Assembly (NCBI RefSeq): GCF_010550605.1
Contig: NZ_JAAGNI010000469.1
Coordinates: 1 to 34,249 of the forward strand
Length of the DNA stretch: 34,249 bases
Origin: Streptomyces sp. SID9727
GTDB lineage: Bacteria > Actinomycetota > Actinomycetes > Streptomycetales > Streptomycetaceae
Reading direction: 5' to 3'
Within the stretch, counting starts at the first letter, position 1. Each line of letters opens with the position of its first letter. Shown piece by piece: positions 32,176 to 34,249 of this stretch. Made by a program: the position numbers and the translations under genes. Below the pieces are notes generated by a model. The model worked only from the letters and a program-made list of their open reading frames with translations. It ran no database searches and was not told the origin of the DNA.

Positions 32176-33075
32176 ATGACGGACCTTCCCGCCCGGCGGC
32201 TGCTCCTGGTGCACGCGCACCCGGACGACGAGTCGATCAACAACGGCGCCACCATGGCCAGGTACGCGGCCGAGGGCGCCCTGGTCACGCTGGTGACCTG
32301 CACGCTCGGCGAGGAGGGCGAGATCATTCCGCCCGCCCTCGCCCACCTCGCCGCCGACCGCGACGACGCGCTCGGCCCGTACCGCGTCGGCGAACTGGCG
32401 GCGGCCATGAAGGAGCTGGGCGTCACCGACCACCGCTTCCTCGGCGGTCCCGGCCGCTACCGGGACTCCGGGATGATGGGCACCGAGCAGAACCACCGCC
32501 CCGGCGCCTTCTGGTCGGCCGACCTCGACGAGGCCGCCGGACACCTCGCAGGCGTGATCCGCGAGGTGCGCCCCCAGGTCCTGGTGACGTACGACCCCGA
32601 CGGGGGCTACGGGCACCCCGACCACATCCAGGCCCACCGGGTCGCCACCCGCGCCGCCGAGCTCGCCGCCGACGCCGCATACCGCCCCGGCTCCGGAGCC
32701 CCGCACGCCGTCGCGAAGGTCTACTGGAACCGGGTGCCGCGCTCGGTCGCCGAAGAGGGGTTCGCCGCGCTGCGCGCCGAGGCCCCGGACGCGTTCCCGG
32801 GGATCGCCGAGCTCGGCGACGTACCGGGGGTGGTGGACGACGACCGCATCACCACCGTGATCGACGGCGCCGGCCACGAGGACGCGAAGGCCGCCGCGAT
32901 GCGGGCGCACGCCACCCAGATCGCCGTCCAGGGACCGTACTTCGCCCTGTCGAACGACCTCGGGCAGCCCCTGTTCACCACGGAGTACTACGAGTTGGTC
33001 ACCGGTGTACCCGGCGCACCGGCGGGCGAACGCGAACGGGACCTCTTCGCGGGCGTGCCGGGGGCGGACCGGTGA
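32176..33075 (+). CDS. mshB: N-acetyl-1-D-myo-inositol-2-amino-2-deoxy-alpha-D-glucopyranoside deacetylase MshB
   Basis: 299 residues from ATG 32176. MshB removes the acetyl group from GlcNAc-inositol to give GlcN-inositol, the second-stage intermediate of mycothiol, the main low-molecular-weight thiol of actinobacteria. It belongs to the LmbE/PIG-L zinc deacetylases. The metal motif AHPDDES gives H15 and D18 as ligands and D17 as general base, with the third ligand H150 in GYGHPDHIQAH. Length and motifs such as EEGEIIPP and YDPDGGYGHPDH match MshB rather than the Mca amidase, which I cannot exclude formally. Its stop overlaps the start of the next membrane-protein gene by 4 bp. Confidence 0.93.
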   Translation: MTDLPARRLLLVHAHPDDESINNGATMARYAAEGALVTLVTCTLGEEGEIIPPALAHLAADRDDALGPYRVGELAAAMKELGVTDHRFLGGPGRYRDSGMMGTEQNHRPGAFWSADLDEAAGHLAGVIREVRPQVLVTYDPDGGYGHPDHIQAHRVATRAAELAADAAYRPGSGAPHAVAKVYWNRVPRSVAEEGFAALRAEAPDAFPGIAELGDVPGVVDDDRITTVIDGAGHEDAKAAAMRAHATQIAVQGPYFALSNDLGQPLFTTEYYELVTGVPGAPAGERERDLFAGVPGADR

Positions 33076-33527
33076 GCGGCAGCAGCAGGGCGCGGGCCGG
33101 CGGCAGCCGGGCGGAAGCGCAGAAGAGGGACATTCCGGCCAGTGGTCTGGCCGCTCCCGTCAACCCCGCCCGGATCGCCGCCCTGTTCGGGCTCGCGGTC
33201 CTCGGTGCCGTCGTCGGCATCGCCGGGGCGCTCGTCCAGCCCGCCTGGTTCCCGGGCGGGCTGCTGCTCGCCCTGGCGGCGGCGGCCGGCCTCTTCTATG
33301 GCGGGCGCACGCTGATGGGCACCCAGCCCGGAGCGGTCGCACCGGCTGCGGGGTGGCTGGTTTCGGTCGTCTTTCTGCTCAGCGGGCGGCCCGAAGGGGA
33401 CTATGTCTTCGGTGACGCGCTCGGCCTCGGCCTCTTCATGCTGGGCGGAATGGCCCTCGCTGTGATCTGCGCCACCATGTCGCGATCGTCCGGGCAGCGG
33501 GCCGAAAGCGGCCGACCTGCCAAGTAA
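33072..33527 (+). CDS. Small four-helix membrane protein (DUF6113-like)
   Basis: 151 residues from GTG 33072, GTGA overlap with the mshB stop, so translationally coupled. A basic, disordered head (SSRARAGGSRAEAQKRD) precedes four hydrophobic segments: IAALFGLAVLGAVVGIAGALV, FPGGLLLALAAAAGLFYGG, AGWLVSVVFLLSG and LGLFMLGGMALAVICATM. The motif RPEGDYVFGD sits before the last helix. Small proteins of this type commonly follow mshB in Streptomyces and I believe they carry the name DUF6113. Function unknown; coupling with mshB suggests a shared expression need rather than a known role in mycothiol synthesis. Confidence 0.82.
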   Translation: MSGSSRARAGGSRAEAQKRDIPASGLAAPVNPARIAALFGLAVLGAVVGIAGALVQPAWFPGGLLLALAAAAGLFYGGRTLMGTQPGAVAPAAGWLVSVVFLLSGRPEGDYVFGDALGLGLFMLGGMALAVICATMSRSSGQRAESGRPAK

Positions 33528-33619
33528 TGTGCTCCGTCCGATCCCGTAATGCCCCCTGCCCGTCCGGGGGGTGCGCAGTCGTTTCCCCCGGTCGCGGGGT
33601 GTGTGCCGGCGGCGGCCAG

Positions 33620-33625
33620 TATGGT
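33620..33625 (+). promoter_or_regulatory. Candidate -10 element for the window-end gene
   Basis: TATGGT with a leader of about 65 nt before the TTG start at 33693. The -35 partner is not evident in the very G-rich upstream sequence. Upstream, 33552-33570 has a CCCCC/GGGGG pairing that may end the previous operon. Confidence 0.35.
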
Positions 33626-33692
33626 GGTTCGCGCGCCCGGGCTGCGGCACGGGGGGAAGTACGGGCGGCGGAGCCAATCGGGAGAACCTGCT

Positions 33693-34249
33693 TTGAGTCG
33701 TGAAACTGACAGTTCGTCCTCCGGGCCCCAGGGTCGCGGAGGAGCCGCGTACCCCTCGGGTACGCCGCCGTACGGATCCCGCCAGTATCCGTCGACGCAC
33801 CCGTCGCAGGACGCCCCGGAAGGGTCCCGGGAACCAGGCGGTGCGGACCGGCCCGACGAGCCGAAGACCGAGACGACGCTGACGACGCGCATCCGGATCA
33901 ACATCCCGGGGTCGCGCCCCATCCCGCCCGTTGTCATGCGTACGCCCATGGCCGACGCCGACGCCGAGGGCGAGCGCACCGGCTCGACCCCGCGTCCGGG
34001 CGCCTCCGCACCGGGCGGCGCGCCGCGGACGCCCCAGGCACCGGGCGCGGAGAGCGGCGAGGACGCGGACCCGGCGGAGTCCGCCGGGAATCCGGCCAAG
34101 GAGAAGAGCGGCAGCGACTGGTTCGCCCCCCGCAAGTCCCCGGCGGCAGCCAAGCCCCCGGCGGACGGACGGTCCGGCGGCGGCGACACGGACGGCGCGG
34201 GCTTCCCCGCGCCGGGCGGCGCCGGTGGTCCGGGTGCGGCTGAGGGCCC
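33693..34249 (+). CDS. Disordered Streptomyces protein, partial (3' end beyond window)
   Basis: A frame open from TTG 33693 to the right edge, 185 codons, with GGGAGAA 9 nt upstream. It reads SRETDSSSSGPQGRGG and then a Pro/Ser/Gly/Asp-rich chain. The only compact conserved-looking segment is TTLTTRIRINIPGSRPIPPV at about residues 70-90, with SDWFAPRKSP near 145-155. No transmembrane helix or domain appears in the visible part. The third codon position is strongly G/C, supporting coding. TTG starts with good ribosome-binding sites are regular in Streptomyces. Proteins with this head usually continue into a membrane or C-terminal domain, which lies outside the window. Function unknown. Confidence 0.75.
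   Translation, partial: MSRETDSSSSGPQGRGGAAYPSGTPPYGSRQYPSTHPSQDAPEGSREPGGADRPDEPKTETTLTTRIRINIPGSRPIPPVVMRTPMADADAEGERTGSTPRPGASAPGGAPRTPQAPGAESGEDADPAESAGNPAKEKSGSDWFAPRKSPAAAKPPADGRSGGGDTDGAGFPAPGGAGGPGAAEG

Noticed and set aside
29569..32910. A 1113-codon minus-strand frame across the S9 peptidase region
   Set aside because: It spans several genes and a divergent promoter region. The S9 peptidase frame on the same strand has the catalytic triad.
32176..33075. Mycothiol S-conjugate amidase (Mca) as the identity of the LmbE-family gene
   Set aside because: Mca is a close paralogue with the same metal motif, but length, the EEGEIIPP and GYGHPDH contexts and the neighbours fit MshB better.
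1..34249. tRNA, rRNA, CRISPR arrays, insertion sequences and prophage genes
   Set aside because: I looked for clover-leaf-like segments, regularly spaced repeats, transposase motifs and terminal repeats on both strands and saw none that could be supported.

Overview
The window is a stretch of chromosome from a high-GC actinobacterium, almost certainly a Streptomyces. The evidence is strong third-position G/C bias, GTG and TTG starts, a mycothiol-pathway deacetylase (MshB), many lipoproteins including one with a twin-arginine signal, and gene neighbours typical of the Streptomyces chromosome core. I see no rRNA, tRNA, CRISPR array, insertion sequence or phage gene. The species is not determinable by eye.

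Layout. (1) 1-1165, minus: the N-terminal part of a TPM-domain membrane protein, cut by the window edge. (2) 1308-3763, plus: a MarR regulator, an MFS drug-efflux pump and an isochorismatase-fold hydrolase, probably one operon behind a palindromic operator. (3) 4045-7190, plus: an orphan peptide-binding lipoprotein with a large low-complexity insert, then a small unknown lipoprotein. (4) 7500-9407, plus: typA/bipA, closed by a strong terminator. (5) 9869-28403: three complete five-gene oligopeptide ABC importers side by side. Sets 1 (9869-15682, plus) and 3 (22542-28403, plus) have the order binding protein, permease, permease, ATPase, ATPase and are clear paralogues. Set 2 (22037-15883, minus) lies inverted between them with the order permease, binding protein, permease, ATPase, ATPase, and its binding protein has a Tat-type lipoprotein signal. 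(6) 28583-33527: a Pro/Gly-tailed membrane protein, a convergent S9 (DPP-IV-like) peptidase, a 64-residue membrane protein, mshB and a small four-helix membrane protein. (7) 33693 to the end, plus: the start of a long, disordered, TTG-initiated protein.

How it fits together. The central 18.5 kb is a peptide-import island: three ABC systems (15 genes) plus an orphan binding lipoprotein upstream and a peptide-cleaving S9 enzyme downstream. From memory, the S. coelicolor developmental importer BldK is a five-gene cluster with the order permease, binding protein, permease, ATPase, ATPase, as in set 2, and S. griseus has been reported to carry more than one bldK-like cluster. This is therefore probably the bldK region, but I cannot say by eye which set is the functional BldK and give no bld symbols.

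Points of most interest are the triple-importer architecture with near-identical ATPase segments, a hairpin directly after the binding-protein gene in all three operons, a catalytic-cysteine-less isochorismatase homologue beside a MarR/MFS pair, and three genes (marR, S9 peptidase, mshB) whose -10-like hexamer ends exactly 6 nt before the start codon, suggesting leaderless mRNAs.
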